NCBI GenBank assembly: GCA_017483805.1
Contig: JAFUUL010000127.1
Span: forward strand, 1-63,388
Direction of reading: 5' to 3'
Length of the DNA: 63,388 nt
DNA from: Prevotella sp.
Lineage (GTDB): Bacteria > Bacteroidota > Bacteroidia > Bacteroidales > Bacteroidaceae
The first letter of the stretch is position 1; each line of letters opens with the position of its first letter. Both the position numbers and the translations under genes were made by a program. The notes beneath the pieces were generated by a model. It ran no database searches, was not told the DNA's origin, and saw only the letters and a program-made list of their open reading frames with translations. Shown in pieces: positions 47,263 through 57,284 of this stretch.

Positions 47263-50200
47263 TTATCTCACCACGACCTTCCGGCCATTGCAGATATAGA
47301 GGCCCGCTTTTGTAGGGCGGCTGTCCAACTTCACGCCATCGGCGGTGTACCAGATGTCAGCATGGGGTACAAGGTCGACGTCGGCTGTTGAGGGCTGGAT
47401 TATCTCCTCGATACCAGTAGTAGTGCCGTCGGCCGTGGACCTGATGGCGATGGAATTGGCTGTGCGGGCACCGCCGGCGGTGGGCAGATTCCATACGGCT
47501 ACAGGCAGGCGGTCGGAGGGCACACAGAGATAAGCCGTGTTGGCCGCCATCACATCGCGGCTGTCACCATAGAGATGCAGACGGTAGAAGCCGGCTGCAT
47601 CTTCTGCTTTCGGGCCGTCGCTGGTCAGTGTCTGTGCCTGCTGGTCGTAGGTCCACGTCCAGTGCACGTTGGTCAGGATAAACTTGGTGTAGCCAGAGAC
47701 ATCTTCATAGTATAGTTGCCCCTCCGCCACATGGGCCTGCATCAGGTTGTCCGTGCCGAAAGCGGTAGCCGTGGACGACGGGGCCGTGGTGATGGCAGGC
47801 GTGAACAGGGGCACGTGGTAGGTGGCAGTGGCGGGCACGCCGCTGACCTGTCTCATCACGATGCCATCGTCGGCAGGCACGTAGCCGTCCTCATCGACGG
47901 CGGTCAGTGCCACGGTGGCCGTATTGAGGTCGTAACTGTCGTAGGTCACGGCGAAGGCATCGGCATTGTTGGTGGTGAGATGGCCCGTCAGTGCATGGTC
48001 GATGCCGTGACTGCGGCTTTCAGTGGCCCAGGCCACGCCGCCTATCTGGTGCATGGTCTTGAAGATGTTGGTGACGCCGATGATGTAGACCTCGGCATCG
48101 GCCGAGAATGTGATGACGGCATCGGCATTGGCCGTGAAGTGGTACTTGTACTGCTGCTGGTCGGCATCGACATCGTCGGTGACCTCCTCTGTGGCCGACA
48201 CACTGGCAGGCTTACGGCTGCTGCGGATGTAGATGTAGTAGGAGGCAAAGTCGTCGCCCGGCTTGGGCACGATGACGGTGCTGCCGGCCGTGAGCATCAA
48301 CTTGCCGTCGCGCCAGGTGTGAGGGAATACCACCGACGAACCCCCGCCAGCGGGAATGGCCGTGGGTGGATTGCTGACCGTGCTCTGCATGTCGAGCGTC
48401 AGTCGGTCTGCCGACTTGTCGCTGATGCTGAATCCGAGGCCCTCGGTCTCAGGCAGCAGGCCCAGGGTATGGCTGACCAACTGGGCACCATCGACGAAGT
48501 AGGACCCATACTTGCGGCTGTCGTAATCGGCGGTGACGGCCTGTTCTAGGTCGCCGCTCTCCGTCCAGGTATCCACATCGCGCCGCCCTTCATGAGCCCG
48601 TGTAGACCCTGTGCCGTATTCTATCCGCGTCAACCTGAAGTTGTCGGCCACAAACCATCGCGCCGCCACGTTGTCGAAGTTCTTCACGCCGATGCGCAGA
48701 GTGCCGTTGGTCACCTGGATGGCCGATGTGGAGTAGGTGTTGAAGTCGGTACCCTCGACATCGACAACCACGCGCTCATCGAAACTGCCGTTGTTGGCAT
48801 AGAGACAGCAGGTGGGCTTGAAGATGGCCCCGGCCTCGTCGTTCAGCGAGTTGTACATATCGGCACTGACGATGTAGTAGCCATTGGGCACGCTGAGGGT
48901 CTGGTAGTAGTCGAAATAAGAATCGCTGTGCGGAGGTGTGCCCCATGCCCAGAATTCTATAGCAGCATTGTTTAGCAACTGCCGATTGCTATTGGCACCC
49001 GTGATGGTCCAGCCTGTAGTAGAGCCGTCGAAACCGGGATTGACGATGCTGCTCGTCATGTCGGTCGCCTTGTCGTACACAGCAGCGTCGCTGTAGTGCG
49101 GGTCCTCGGCATAGCGGTCATCGTCGGCTCCGCCCACGCTCGCCTTCGTGTCGGCGAAATACTTGGTGAAGTCCCAGGTGTAGGGATAGGTCTGACGGGG
49201 CTGTGCGCCGATGGTGATGATCCATGTGTTCTGGTTGGCCACGTACTTCATGTTCTGTGAGTAACTGGTCAGGGTGACATAGGCCTTGCCCCAGCCGTCC
49301 TTGTAGGTGAAGGAGGCCGTGGCATCGCCACCGTCGGACTTTGAGGCACCCGTGCCGGCGTTCAGGTTGCCCTCCAACGAGATGGTCCACACCTGTGGGG
49401 CGTTGGGGGCGTTCTGCGAATCCTTGGGCAGAAAGACCAGGGTGTGCTCGTTGCCGTCGCAGACATACTGATGGGCTACCTGGCGCGCTTCGGTCTCATC
49501 GCCGTCGACATAGGCCATCAGTTGGGGCGCCATCGACGAGTTGTAGTCCCATCCCGGCTCGTGCAGTTCAATCTGCTGGATGCTGATGTAGACGTTGTCG
49601 GCCACCTCGAAGACTGCGTCCAGACAGCCGTCGGCATCCAGTTGGTCGGGCGTGGCGTCGGGGTTCACTTGGAACATATAGGTGCTGGTCTGGCCGGGAA
49701 TGTTGTAGAAGCAGTTGCCAATCTTGTAGATCTCGTTGATATACTTGCCGTTCACGTCGACCAGGTTCTGCATCTGCACACGCTCGGCCAGGTCATCCTG
49801 GTGGCGCGTCCAGCGCACCTCTATCCACTGGCCGGGCTTGACCTTGGGGATGACCACCTGGCCGCCACGCAGTATCATCAGGTTGCGGCAGGCATAGTCC
49901 CCATTGGTCAACTTGGGCACACCCACATTGTTGATGCGCTCGTTGTCCATCTCAACACCCAACTGCTTGCCGCTCTGGGTGGTGCGCAGATAGAGGCCAG
50001 AGGTCTCGGGGATGACTAGGGCATTGGTGCCCACGACGGAGTGGTTGTAGTAGTAGATGATGGACGATTCGGGGTGGGAGACACCCATCTTGCGCACAAA
50101 GCACCAGTCCTTCGTGTCGTCGCCAGTGGCCGATGCATCGACGGGCTCCTCGAAGGTGTAGGTGTTGCTCCAAGTGCCTACGTTCTTGGGCGTCCAGTTG

Positions 50201-53200
50201 CCCAGCCTGGGCAGCAGGTCGCCCTCGAAGTTCCACACATGGCTGCTGTAGGCCACGGTGAGCACGCCCTCGAGCGCGATGGTCTCGCTGTTGTAGGTGC
50301 AACTGGCGTAGATGGGGATGGTGCCACCAAGACCTTCGGGCAGACCGGAGATGGTCAGTCGGTTGCCGTCCTGAGTGTAGGCGGGCGTGATGCCAGCCAG
50401 GTCGCCCAGGATGCCGCTGGTCATGCGACTGGTGTCGAACGAGAAGTTGCTGCCGCCTTGGATGACGACGGTGTAAGAGCCCTGAGTGTTGGTGATGACA
50501 GGTGCGGTCTCGTTCAGTGCAGCACCCCTGACGCGGTATACCATCGTGTGGGTGATAGACCCCAGTCGCGCCTGCAGCACCACATCGCCAGTGCCCTCGA
50601 TGACTAGGTTGTCGCCGTCGAAATAGGCCACCGACACCTCTTTGCTCATAAAGGAATAGACTACTTTCGACTTCAGCACGTCGTTGTCCAGTCCGCTGTA
50701 GTTCTGGATGGTGATGTCGTCCTTTGGGGTGAAGGTCGTCTTGCCCGTGGCGTCGATGGTCTTCTCGACAGGACTCGTCACGCTGAAATCGATGACATAG
50801 ACCTTATAGGTGCCGGTCTTGCCGGCCAGCAAACCAGAGCCGCTGCCCGTGACCGTCACTTCGTAGGAGCCGTAGGCACCCACGCGCTGCGTCACCGTGC
50901 CGTCAGCGCTGATGCTCTGGCAGATGTTACCGTCGCTGCCGCCGCTGTCGGCGGTGCGCTCGTAGTTGAGCGTCGTCTCGCCCTGGTTGATGACGTAGTT
51001 CTTAAAGGTGCCGCCGGGGGCCGTGTAGGTCTCTTCACCATAGTAGAACACCATGTCGGACATCAGCCGGATGTAGTTGACGAAGAGGCCCAGGTTCGAC
51101 GACGGATTGATGATATCGACATAACCGTCGCGATTGGCGATGAAGTACTGCGAGGCGCTGGTCTCGTCGACGTAGAAATGCTCTACGGCCCCTGAATTGA
51201 GCAGGTCGTTGACACCGTCGAGGTCCATTTCCGACTGCATGCCTTCTGCATAGGCATTGATCTCAATCTGCATACCCTTGCGAACGGGGATGCGCAGTAT
51301 GCCACCATACCCATAGCGGGCTGCATTCTGTTCATTACTGCCCTTGCCGAACAGGTGCAGGCGGCCGTCGCCGTTGTTCTTGGCCCATGTCAGTCGCATT
51401 TTGTAGCGCGACTCCAGACCGACGGCCTGCACCAGCGGCTCGCCATTGGCCTGGATGAAGTTCTCGAATTGCTCAGTGTCACGAAGCAGATTATAACTGG
51501 TATAGGTGCCCGACCAGCCTTCAGCACCATACATCGCCTGATGATTATAATATTTATAGGTACGGAAGTCCCAATAACCATTGACGGCCATCAGTCTCAG
51601 TGTCTTGGTGATGGGGGAGAAATAGTTCTTGTAGGCATCGGTAGGCTGTACGGTAAGTGTCACCTCGTAGTAGCCCTGATCTGCATCGGCTGGGGCCGTC
51701 ACTTCGCCGGTGGCGTTGTTGACGCTGATGCCGGTCAGTGAATGGGTGATGGTGTAGGTGCCGGTATTCTCGTAGTAGGCAGAATAGTCGCTGTCGCCCA
51801 TCTTAATGGTGAAGTAAGATGGTATGGCACTCTCCCCTGCAAACAACACGTCGTTGTCGTTGCCCACCATCGTGGGATAATTGAAATCAAGTACTGGTTG
51901 CTGGCGGTAGGCTTCAATTTGTGTGATTGTCACGTCGCTGTCGCTGGTGTTGGTGATAGTGACCGACGATGCACTGCTGTTAGTGGTGGCGGTTAGCAGC
52001 CGAGTGCCGTTGGCGGTTGCTGTCGTAACTGCAGTATTGGTGAGGCTTAGTGTGCCGCCGCCCGTTGCCGTCAGGGCGAAATACAGGTTGTAGCCTGCTG
52101 GTACGGTGTAGAATTCGCCGGGAGCCAGCACGAGGTTGGGCGTCTCGGTATAGTCGAAACTATAGAGCCGTGTGGTGGCCGTTGCCTCAGCGAAGTAGTC
52201 GGTCTCGGCAAAGGTGGCCGTCAGCAAACCTACACCCTGGCCGATGCGTACCTTGTATTCGTCGGTGCCATCGCGGTAGTAGGTACATCGGCCATTATCC
52301 AGTGACTTCGACGGAGTGTTGCTGTTGGCATTTGCGAACCCCTCATCTCCGGTATAACTAAACGTCACGTCGCCATAGAAACCTTTTGTTTCCTCGAAGT
52401 GTACAGCGTTGTCCATCTCGTCACCGCTGTGCCCATAGAGGTAGGGGTTGGCCATCTGCAGGTCAATAGTACCCTTCGTCTCGTCCAACAGACCATCGTC
52501 TACATCGTATGTGATGGTGATGCTGTTCAGCAGGAACTGATAGTAGTCCTTGGTACCAGTGCTTGTGAGTTGTATCGTCAACTCTTCGCCCGACAGTCCG
52601 CTTACTGTCAGCATGCTATTGGCTGTAATGGTGTGGCCAGCATCGCTGTTGATGCTCACCGTGGGTGAGTGCTGTGCTTTCGAACCAATGTTCAGTTTGA
52701 CACTACGGAAATTGAAGGTGCCCGTGGCCCCGCTCTTCTTGCGTGGCTTGATGGTGATTTTGCCGTTCTGTGCATTGGTTGAGGTATCACCGTTCTTCAC
52801 CAGGAAATTGCCCGATTTGTAACTGATGCCGTTTTTGCCCTCGAATTTCAGGTTAAAACCTGGTATGTCTCGGTCCATTCGGTTCAGGTTGGAGTTCTGG
52901 TCGGGAAAAAACAACAGCGACTGGTCAATGAGGTTGATGGTGGTGCCCGACATCTTGGTCAGCGTGGCACTGTTCAGATAGAGCGTTGGATAGGTATTTG
53001 TGTCGGGTGTGGTGGTATCGTCGCCAGAAGGTCTTCCGGTGTCTTTGGTTTCTGGGAATACATAATATGTTACACCACCCATGAGCAGTGTACTGAATGA
53101 GAAGGTCTGCCATGCGTTGGCTGTGACGGATGAGGCACTGATTTTCTCGAGTACGTTGCCATCGGTGTCTGTCAGGCGCAGTCCATTGGCCGCTGTCATC

Positions 53201-54771
53201 AGTGCGTAGATGGTGAGTGTGCCATTGATGCCCTTTGTGGGGGTGAATGCAAAATAGGAACCCTTTGTAGGAATGCCGTCAGGAGCATAGACATGGCTAT
53301 AGCCTCCGGTGTCTATACCGTAAAGCGCACCGGCAGGATTGACCTGCTGTGTCTCCAGCGGGCTGCCGATGCCTATCGTGAGCCAGTTGCCACTGAGGGT
53401 CTCCGGCAGATAGCCTGTTCCACTGACAGTCATGGTCTCGTAAGTATCGGGAGTGGTGGGCGTGAATGTGGCTGTTGCCTCAGACTCACCAGTGACGTTA
53501 ACGGTGTGTTCGGCATAATACTCCACGCCATCGATCGTAACACGAGCGGTGATGGTGGCGGTGCCGTTATGGTGGAAGGTGACACTGGGGCGCCCTTTGC
53601 CGTCAGTCACGACGGTGGCTACGGTGGTGTTATTCGACGTGTAGGTAGGTGTCTGCCCGCTGTTGTTATATATGCTAGGTGTCTTCGTGTCGCCACAATT
53701 ACGATTGGTAGATGCAGAATTGAAGGCCAGAATGGGGCGGATGTAGAAATAGTCGAGGGCATAGTTGGCCGAGCCTCCGCTAACGCTGACAGGCTGTAGG
53801 GCAGTAGTCTGACACACCTGGCTGAACGCCCCCCATGAGCCTGTGCCAGTGTATGTCAGTAGCGATGTGTCGCCAGAGCGGAAAGTGAAGGTGGTCTTAT
53901 TGTTGGCATAGGCACCACCACTGATCTGGTAGGCACCGACGGGTAGCGTTTTGGGTATGTTGAAGGGCGTGACGGTATAGCCGCCTGCACCCATTGACGA
54001 ACGGCTGCCGTTGCCCACTTGCTCGGTGCGGGTCAACACATCTTCGGCTTCAGTAAAATAGAGTATATCGGTTTCACTCGTTTGGCTGTAGGTTAGTCGC
54101 CCCTCATAATTATTTGTACTGAGTGTTAGGTTGTATTTATACCAGGGATCGGTATTGTGGTCACGATGCCACAATGTACCACTCACATTAATGTATCTTG
54201 GAAATCCATAAGTGATGGTGGAGCCTTTTGTGCCGTAGCCAGTAGCCAGGGTTGCCAGCGTGTTGCCCTCTGAGTCCTGTCCGTAAATGGTGTAGCGATA
54301 CTGGTTGCTGAACACCACGGCAGCCACAATGCCACCATATCGGTCGAGCGTCACGGTGATGTCGTTGCCTGTCTCGCTGATGTCATAACATTGGTAGCCA
54401 GTCTGTGCCGAGAGAGTTTCGTTCAACTCGCCGCGGTTGATGGTTGCATACACTCCATTGTAATGCTGCAATACCAGCACATCGCCCTGCATGACGGGAA
54501 TGGTGACGGTGGCACTGCGAGTACCCGAGCCAAAATTATGGAGTCCCCATTGCCCACCATCTCGATAGCGCAAGTCGCCGTCCGTTGGCAGCACGGCGGG
54601 TGTATTGGTCTGGAAGTTATAGAGGGTGGCATCGCTCTCTTCGTAGTCAGGCATAGTGACAGATGTGCCCAGCGTGCGGGTATAGCCGTCGGCTCTAGCC
54701 GTATGGCTGATAGCCATAAACAGCAAGAGGAAGAGCTGGGTGCTGAAGCGATATGTGACAGGTCTGATCAT
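47263..54771 (-). CDS. Giant 2502-residue secreted surface protein
   Basis: Not assigned to a known family. Signal peptide in MIRPVTYRFSTQLFLLLFMA; the body is almost wholly beta-rich, Ser/Thr/Asp-rich sequence with recurring short modules (for example VTFHHNGTATITARVTIDGV, a Big-like domain around residues 365-430). It ends with WYTADGVKLDSRPTKAGLYI then CNGRKVVVR, the same tail type as the MBG protein and the M6 peptidase. It is the last gene after the Mfa2-like gene, 6 bp apart, so a tip, stalk or accessory adhesin of the fimbrial operon is likely. No enzymatic motif was recognised. Confidence 0.75.
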   Translation of the reverse strand: MIRPVTYRFSTQLFLLLFMAISHTARADGYTRTLGTSVTMPDYEESDATLYNFQTNTPAVLPTDGDLRYRDGGQWGLHNFGSGTRSATVTIPVMQGDVLVLQHYNGVYATINRGELNETLSAQTGYQCYDISETGNDITVTLDRYGGIVAAVVFSNQYRYTIYGQDSEGNTLATLATGYGTKGSTITYGFPRYINVSGTLWHRDHNTDPWYKYNLTLSTNNYEGRLTYSQTSETDILYFTEAEDVLTRTEQVGNGSRSSMGAGGYTVTPFNIPKTLPVGAYQISGGAYANNKTTFTFRSGDTSLLTYTGTGSWGAFSQVCQTTALQPVSVSGGSANYALDYFYIRPILAFNSASTNRNCGDTKTPSIYNNSGQTPTYTSNNTTVATVVTDGKGRPSVTFHHNGTATITARVTIDGVEYYAEHTVNVTGESEATATFTPTTPDTYETMTVSGTGYLPETLSGNWLTIGIGSPLETQQVNPAGALYGIDTGGYSHVYAPDGIPTKGSYFAFTPTKGINGTLTIYALMTAANGLRLTDTDGNVLEKISASSVTANAWQTFSFSTLLMGGVTYYVFPETKDTGRPSGDDTTTPDTNTYPTLYLNSATLTKMSGTTINLIDQSLLFFPDQNSNLNRMDRDIPGFNLKFEGKNGISYKSGNFLVKNGDTSTNAQNGKITIKPRKKSGATGTFNFRSVKLNIGSKAQHSPTVSINSDAGHTITANSMLTVSGLSGEELTIQLTSTGTKDYYQFLLNSITITYDVDDGLLDETKGTIDLQMANPYLYGHSGDEMDNAVHFEETKGFYGDVTFSYTGDEGFANANSNTPSKSLDNGRCTYYRDGTDEYKVRIGQGVGLLTATFAETDYFAEATATTRLYSFDYTETPNLVLAPGEFYTVPAGYNLYFALTATGGGTLSLTNTAVTTATANGTRLLTATTNSSASSVTITNTSDSDVTITQIEAYRQQPVLDFNYPTMVGNDNDVLFAGESAIPSYFTIKMGDSDYSAYYENTGTYTITHSLTGISVNNATGEVTAPADADQGYYEVTLTVQPTDAYKNYFSPITKTLRLMAVNGYWDFRTYKYYNHQAMYGAEGWSGTYTSYNLLRDTEQFENFIQANGEPLVQAVGLESRYKMRLTWAKNNGDGRLHLFGKGSNEQNAARYGYGGILRIPVRKGMQIEINAYAEGMQSEMDLDGVNDLLNSGAVEHFYVDETSASQYFIANRDGYVDIINPSSNLGLFVNYIRLMSDMVFYYGEETYTAPGGTFKNYVINQGETTLNYERTADSGGSDGNICQSISADGTVTQRVGAYGSYEVTVTGSGSGLLAGKTGTYKVYVIDFSVTSPVEKTIDATGKTTFTPKDDITIQNYSGLDNDVLKSKVVYSFMSKEVSVAYFDGDNLVIEGTGDVVLQARLGSITHTMVYRVRGAALNETAPVITNTQGSYTVVIQGGSNFSFDTSRMTSGILGDLAGITPAYTQDGNRLTISGLPEGLGGTIPIYASCTYNSETIALEGVLTVAYSSHVWNFEGDLLPRLGNWTPKNVGTWSNTYTFEEPVDASATGDDTKDWCFVRKMGVSHPESSIIYYYNHSVVGTNALVIPETSGLYLRTTQSGKQLGVEMDNERINNVGVPKLTNGDYACRNLMILRGGQVVIPKVKPGQWIEVRWTRHQDDLAERVQMQNLVDVNGKYINEIYKIGNCFYNIPGQTSTYMFQVNPDATPDQLDADGCLDAVFEVADNVYISIQQIELHEPGWDYNSSMAPQLMAYVDGDETEARQVAHQYVCDGNEHTLVFLPKDSQNAPNAPQVWTISLEGNLNAGTGASKSDGGDATASFTYKDGWGKAYVTLTSYSQNMKYVANQNTWIITIGAQPRQTYPYTWDFTKYFADTKASVGGADDDRYAEDPHYSDAAVYDKATDMTSSIVNPGFDGSTTGWTITGANSNRQLLNNAAIEFWAWGTPPHSDSYFDYYQTLSVPNGYYIVSADMYNSLNDEAGAIFKPTCCLYANNGSFDERVVVDVEGTDFNTYSTSAIQVTNGTLRIGVKNFDNVAARWFVADNFRLTRIEYGTGSTRAHEGRRDVDTWTESGDLEQAVTADYDSRKYGSYFVDGAQLVSHTLGLLPETEGLGFSISDKSADRLTLDMQSTVSNPPTAIPAGGGSSVVFPHTWRDGKLMLTAGSTVIVPKPGDDFASYYIYIRSSRKPASVSATEEVTDDVDADQQQYKYHFTANADAVITFSADAEVYIIGVTNIFKTMHQIGGVAWATESRSHGIDHALTGHLTTNNADAFAVTYDSYDLNTATVALTAVDEDGYVPADDGIVMRQVSGVPATATYHVPLFTPAITTAPSSTATAFGTDNLMQAHVAEGQLYYEDVSGYTKFILTNVHWTWTYDQQAQTLTSDGPKAEDAAGFYRLHLYGDSRDVMAANTAYLCVPSDRLPVAVWNLPTAGGARTANSIAIRSTADGTTTGIEEIIQPSTADVDLVPHADIWYTADGVKLDSRPTKAGLYICNGRKVVVR

Positions 54772-54777
54772 TTCGTG

Positions 54778-55785
54778 TTACAGTTCTTCGTTTTGTATCC
54801 TTAGTGCCCATGAGAGCACGTTGATATGGATGGTGATGTAGCACCAGGTCTCGTGGTTGCCCGTGCCTTCGAAGCCGAAGTCGAGCCGGTAGTCGTACTC
54901 GCGGTCCAGATACTCCTGGATGCCGTAGTGCTGGTATTCGTAGGCGTTGCGGGCCAGTGCCAGATAGTAGCACAGGTCGATGTTGACCACCTCATGGCCG
55001 GTGGCGCGGTTGCGAATGATGAGGCGGGCATTCTGGCGGGCGTCGTCGTGACTGATGAGCCGCCCCAGCGACAGGTCGTAGTGGGCATGCCGCTCGGCCA
55101 GCACGCTGTCGGTTAGGGTCTCGGTGGTCCACTGGGCGAAGGGACGGTAGTTGACGCTGTCGCTGACCAAGACTTCGTACTGCTCGTGGTTGATGTTGGT
55201 CAGCGTGTCGCGGCGGAACAGGATGATGTTGAGGTCGTTGGTCAGTCGCATCAGCGGGACGGTGGCCTCAGTCGGTTCGCGCTCCGGCACCTCGATGTCT
55301 ACGGGCTGAAGTGTGTTCCAGATGGTGTCCAGATGCAAGGCTGGCACTTGGCCTTCGCCGTCGGTGGGCAGGGTGAACTGCAACTTGCTGATGGGCTCGC
55401 CGTCAGTGGGGGCAGTCATCAGCAGTGGTTGGTCGGAGACGGAACGGCCAGTGGCGTAGAGCCGATAGCGGCCGGGGGTGAGACCCTCGAAGTTGAAGGC
55501 GAAGGACGGGTTGCGCAGAGGCTGTGCTGTGGCGGTGTTCTGCGCCGTCTGTTGCTCTACCACGATGCTGGTCTGGGCATCGACCACATAGGCCGTGGCC
55601 TGCTGGACATGGTCGTTGAACATATTGGCACGAGCCGTGTTGTAGTCGTAGCGCAAGATGACGCGCAGCGGGTTGCGACACTCAGGGCAGTCAGAGCGGT
55701 CGTCCTCCATCATGCTGCAGGAGGCAAGAGTCAGGAGGCAAGAGGCCAGAAGCCAGAGGGCGTTATGTTTATTTGTCAGTTTCAT
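54778..55785 (-). CDS. Mfa2/FimB-like fimbrial anchor lipoprotein
   Basis: 335 residues from MKLTNKHNALWLLASCLLTL; an ATG 24 bp upstream is possible. Lipobox LASC. The mature start SDCPECRNPLRVILRYDYNT, together with NMFNDHVQQATAYVVD, is typical of Mfa2/FimB-type proteins, which anchor the fimbria and limit its length. It is followed by the giant protein and preceded by three Mfa1-like subunits. A type C repeat lies at its 5' end. Confidence 0.82.
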   Translation of the reverse strand: MKLTNKHNALWLLASCLLTLASCSMMEDDRSDCPECRNPLRVILRYDYNTARANMFNDHVQQATAYVVDAQTSIVVEQQTAQNTATAQPLRNPSFAFNFEGLTPGRYRLYATGRSVSDQPLLMTAPTDGEPISKLQFTLPTDGEGQVPALHLDTIWNTLQPVDIEVPEREPTEATVPLMRLTNDLNIILFRRDTLTNINHEQYEVLVSDSVNYRPFAQWTTETLTDSVLAERHAHYDLSLGRLISHDDARQNARLIIRNRATGHEVVNIDLCYYLALARNAYEYQHYGIQEYLDREYDYRLDFGFEGTGNHETWCYITIHINVLSWALRIQNEEL

Positions 55786-55795
55786 ATTTCGATCA

Positions 55796-55831
55796 TTATC
55801 ATTCATCACTTATCACTCATCACTTCTCACG
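55796..55831. repeat. Type C repeat between two fimbrial genes
   Basis: TTATCATTCATCACTTATCA then CTCATCACTTCTCACG. It spans the gap between the third Mfa1-like gene's stop and the upstream alternative start of the Mfa2-like gene. Confidence 0.65.
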
Positions 55832-57236
55832 GTGTCGGACGCCCAATGCCGGACAGACTGTTGAGCGTCAGGTTGTAGGCATTATTCCTGACGACGCCGT
55901 AGGTGTGGGTCTCATCATGCTTTATCTTATAGGTGTAGTACATTCTGCCTTCACGGAAGCCTTTGGTGTAGCCGCTTAGTTCAGTGGCCAGGGCGTTGAG
56001 GGCGGTGGTCTCCTCGGCACTGAAGGATTCGTTGGTCAGCGTGACGGTCACCGACCCGTCGGCGTTGAGAACAATCGTCGGATGCTTGTAGACCTCATCC
56101 ACCGTCCGGTCTTTGATGGCAGCATACTCCGTTCGTCCTTTGTGTGTGGCCCAGCCAGTCTTGTAGTAGGCAATGAGTTGCTCGGGGCTGGTGTAGAGGG
56201 TGTTGTCGTCATGGAAGTTGAAACACTCGCGCATCAGCATATTAGAGGCATCTTTCAGTTGCACCTCGACGATGATCTCCGTTTGGTCGGCTTCGGTATC
56301 GGTGGTGTTCTCTGCCACGTAGACAGCATCGCCTGCCTCGTAGGCTTGCTGCTGATAGACGTCGAAAATGTTGGGAGCCGACGTGTCTAAACTGATGGGT
56401 ATGCCACTGCCGGTCAGGGATGTGGCCCATCTCTCGGGGGTCTTGTAACCGTTGCGGATGGCGTAGCACTGGGTGTTATAGTTGTTCAGCGCCCATGCCA
56501 TGTGGTGGAACCGAGCCTTGGCCGATGTGCCGTTCAGCGTGATGCCAGTCAGGTTGTCGCCCGATGCCAGATTGCTGGCCACGCTCACCTTGGCGGCGGC
56601 ACGCTCTACGTCGACATTCAGATATTTGGCACCTGAAGCCCTCGCCTCTTCCTCCGTGTCATAAAGGTACGACTGCTTCGACGCGTCGTTGGGGTAGACC
56701 ACGCGTAGCACCGTGCCGTCTTCTTTGTAGGTGCAGGTCATGTAGAGGCCTACGTGCTCTTCGGTACTGCCCACGCTGTTGATGGTCATGGCCTGTATGT
56801 CTGACCGCTTCTTGCCCTGGAGCGATGTGCCGTTTAGGTAGAGCATATCGTCCTTGACGCTGAATCCCGTCGAGGTGGTGTTCAGCAGTGTCAGCACGTA
56901 GAGTTTGCGGTCGTCGTAGTTGTGGGTGCCTGTCACTCGCTGGGTGATGTTAATGGAAGTGCTGTTGCCTGGGTTATTGACCAATTGGTCGATGACCACA
57001 GCACTCTTCAGCGTGGCATTTCCCTCTGCCGTTCCTTCGAAGATAGCCAAGATTCCGTCATAGATGGCGTTCTCCTGTTGTTCGGAGGCGCGGGTCGCGG
57101 CGTGCTGATGGTCGGTGATGTGCAGGTTGAGATAAGCCGCTGTACGGGAGGACGCCTGCTGAAGAGGCTGCTCTTCCAGCATCTCATCGACGCTGCAAGA
57201 GGCAAGAGGCAGGAAGCCAAAAGCCATGTGGTCCAT
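55827..57236 (-). CDS. Mfa1-like fimbrillin with out-of-frame signal peptide (possible phase-OFF allele)
   Basis: Fimbrial subunit of the Mfa1/FimA fold: mature start ASCSVDEMLEEQPLQQ, then YLNLHITDHQ, DVERAAAKVSVAS and a C-terminal EGRMYYTYKIKHD (donor-strand-like). The in-frame start at 57236 gives only MDHMAFGFLPLASC, a poor signal. A proper signal, MKRYRLYIWTTWLLASCLLP, begins at 57259 in another frame. The frames would join if one more copy of the 7-bp repeat at 57195-57208 were present, giving LLPLASCSVDEM. Either a phase-variable OFF state or a frameshift mutation. Confidence 0.8.
   Translation of the reverse strand: MDHMAFGFLPLASCSVDEMLEEQPLQQASSRTAAYLNLHITDHQHAATRASEQQENAIYDGILAIFEGTAEGNATLKSAVVIDQLVNNPGNSTSINITQRVTGTHNYDDRKLYVLTLLNTTSTGFSVKDDMLYLNGTSLQGKKRSDIQAMTINSVGSTEEHVGLYMTCTYKEDGTVLRVVYPNDASKQSYLYDTEEEARASGAKYLNVDVERAAAKVSVASNLASGDNLTGITLNGTSAKARFHHMAWALNNYNTQCYAIRNGYKTPERWATSLTGSGIPISLDTSAPNIFDVYQQQAYEAGDAVYVAENTTDTEADQTEIIVEVQLKDASNMLMRECFNFHDDNTLYTSPEQLIAYYKTGWATHKGRTEYAAIKDRTVDEVYKHPTIVLNADGSVTVTLTNESFSAEETTALNALATELSGYTKGFREGRMYYTYKIKHDETHTYGVVRNNAYNLTLNSLSGIGRPTP
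57195..57211. repeat. 7-bp repeat (GCAAGAG) in signal-peptide codons
   Basis: Two complete GCAAGAG units (57195-57201 and 57202-57208) plus GCA. One extra unit (+7, that is +1 in frame) restores an ideal lipoprotein signal. The paralogous Mfa2-like gene has the uninterrupted equivalent WLLASCLLTLASCS. Confidence 0.8.
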
Positions 57237-57284
57237 ATGTACAGTCTGTATCTCTTCATTTTTATCTATTAACTATTCACTATC

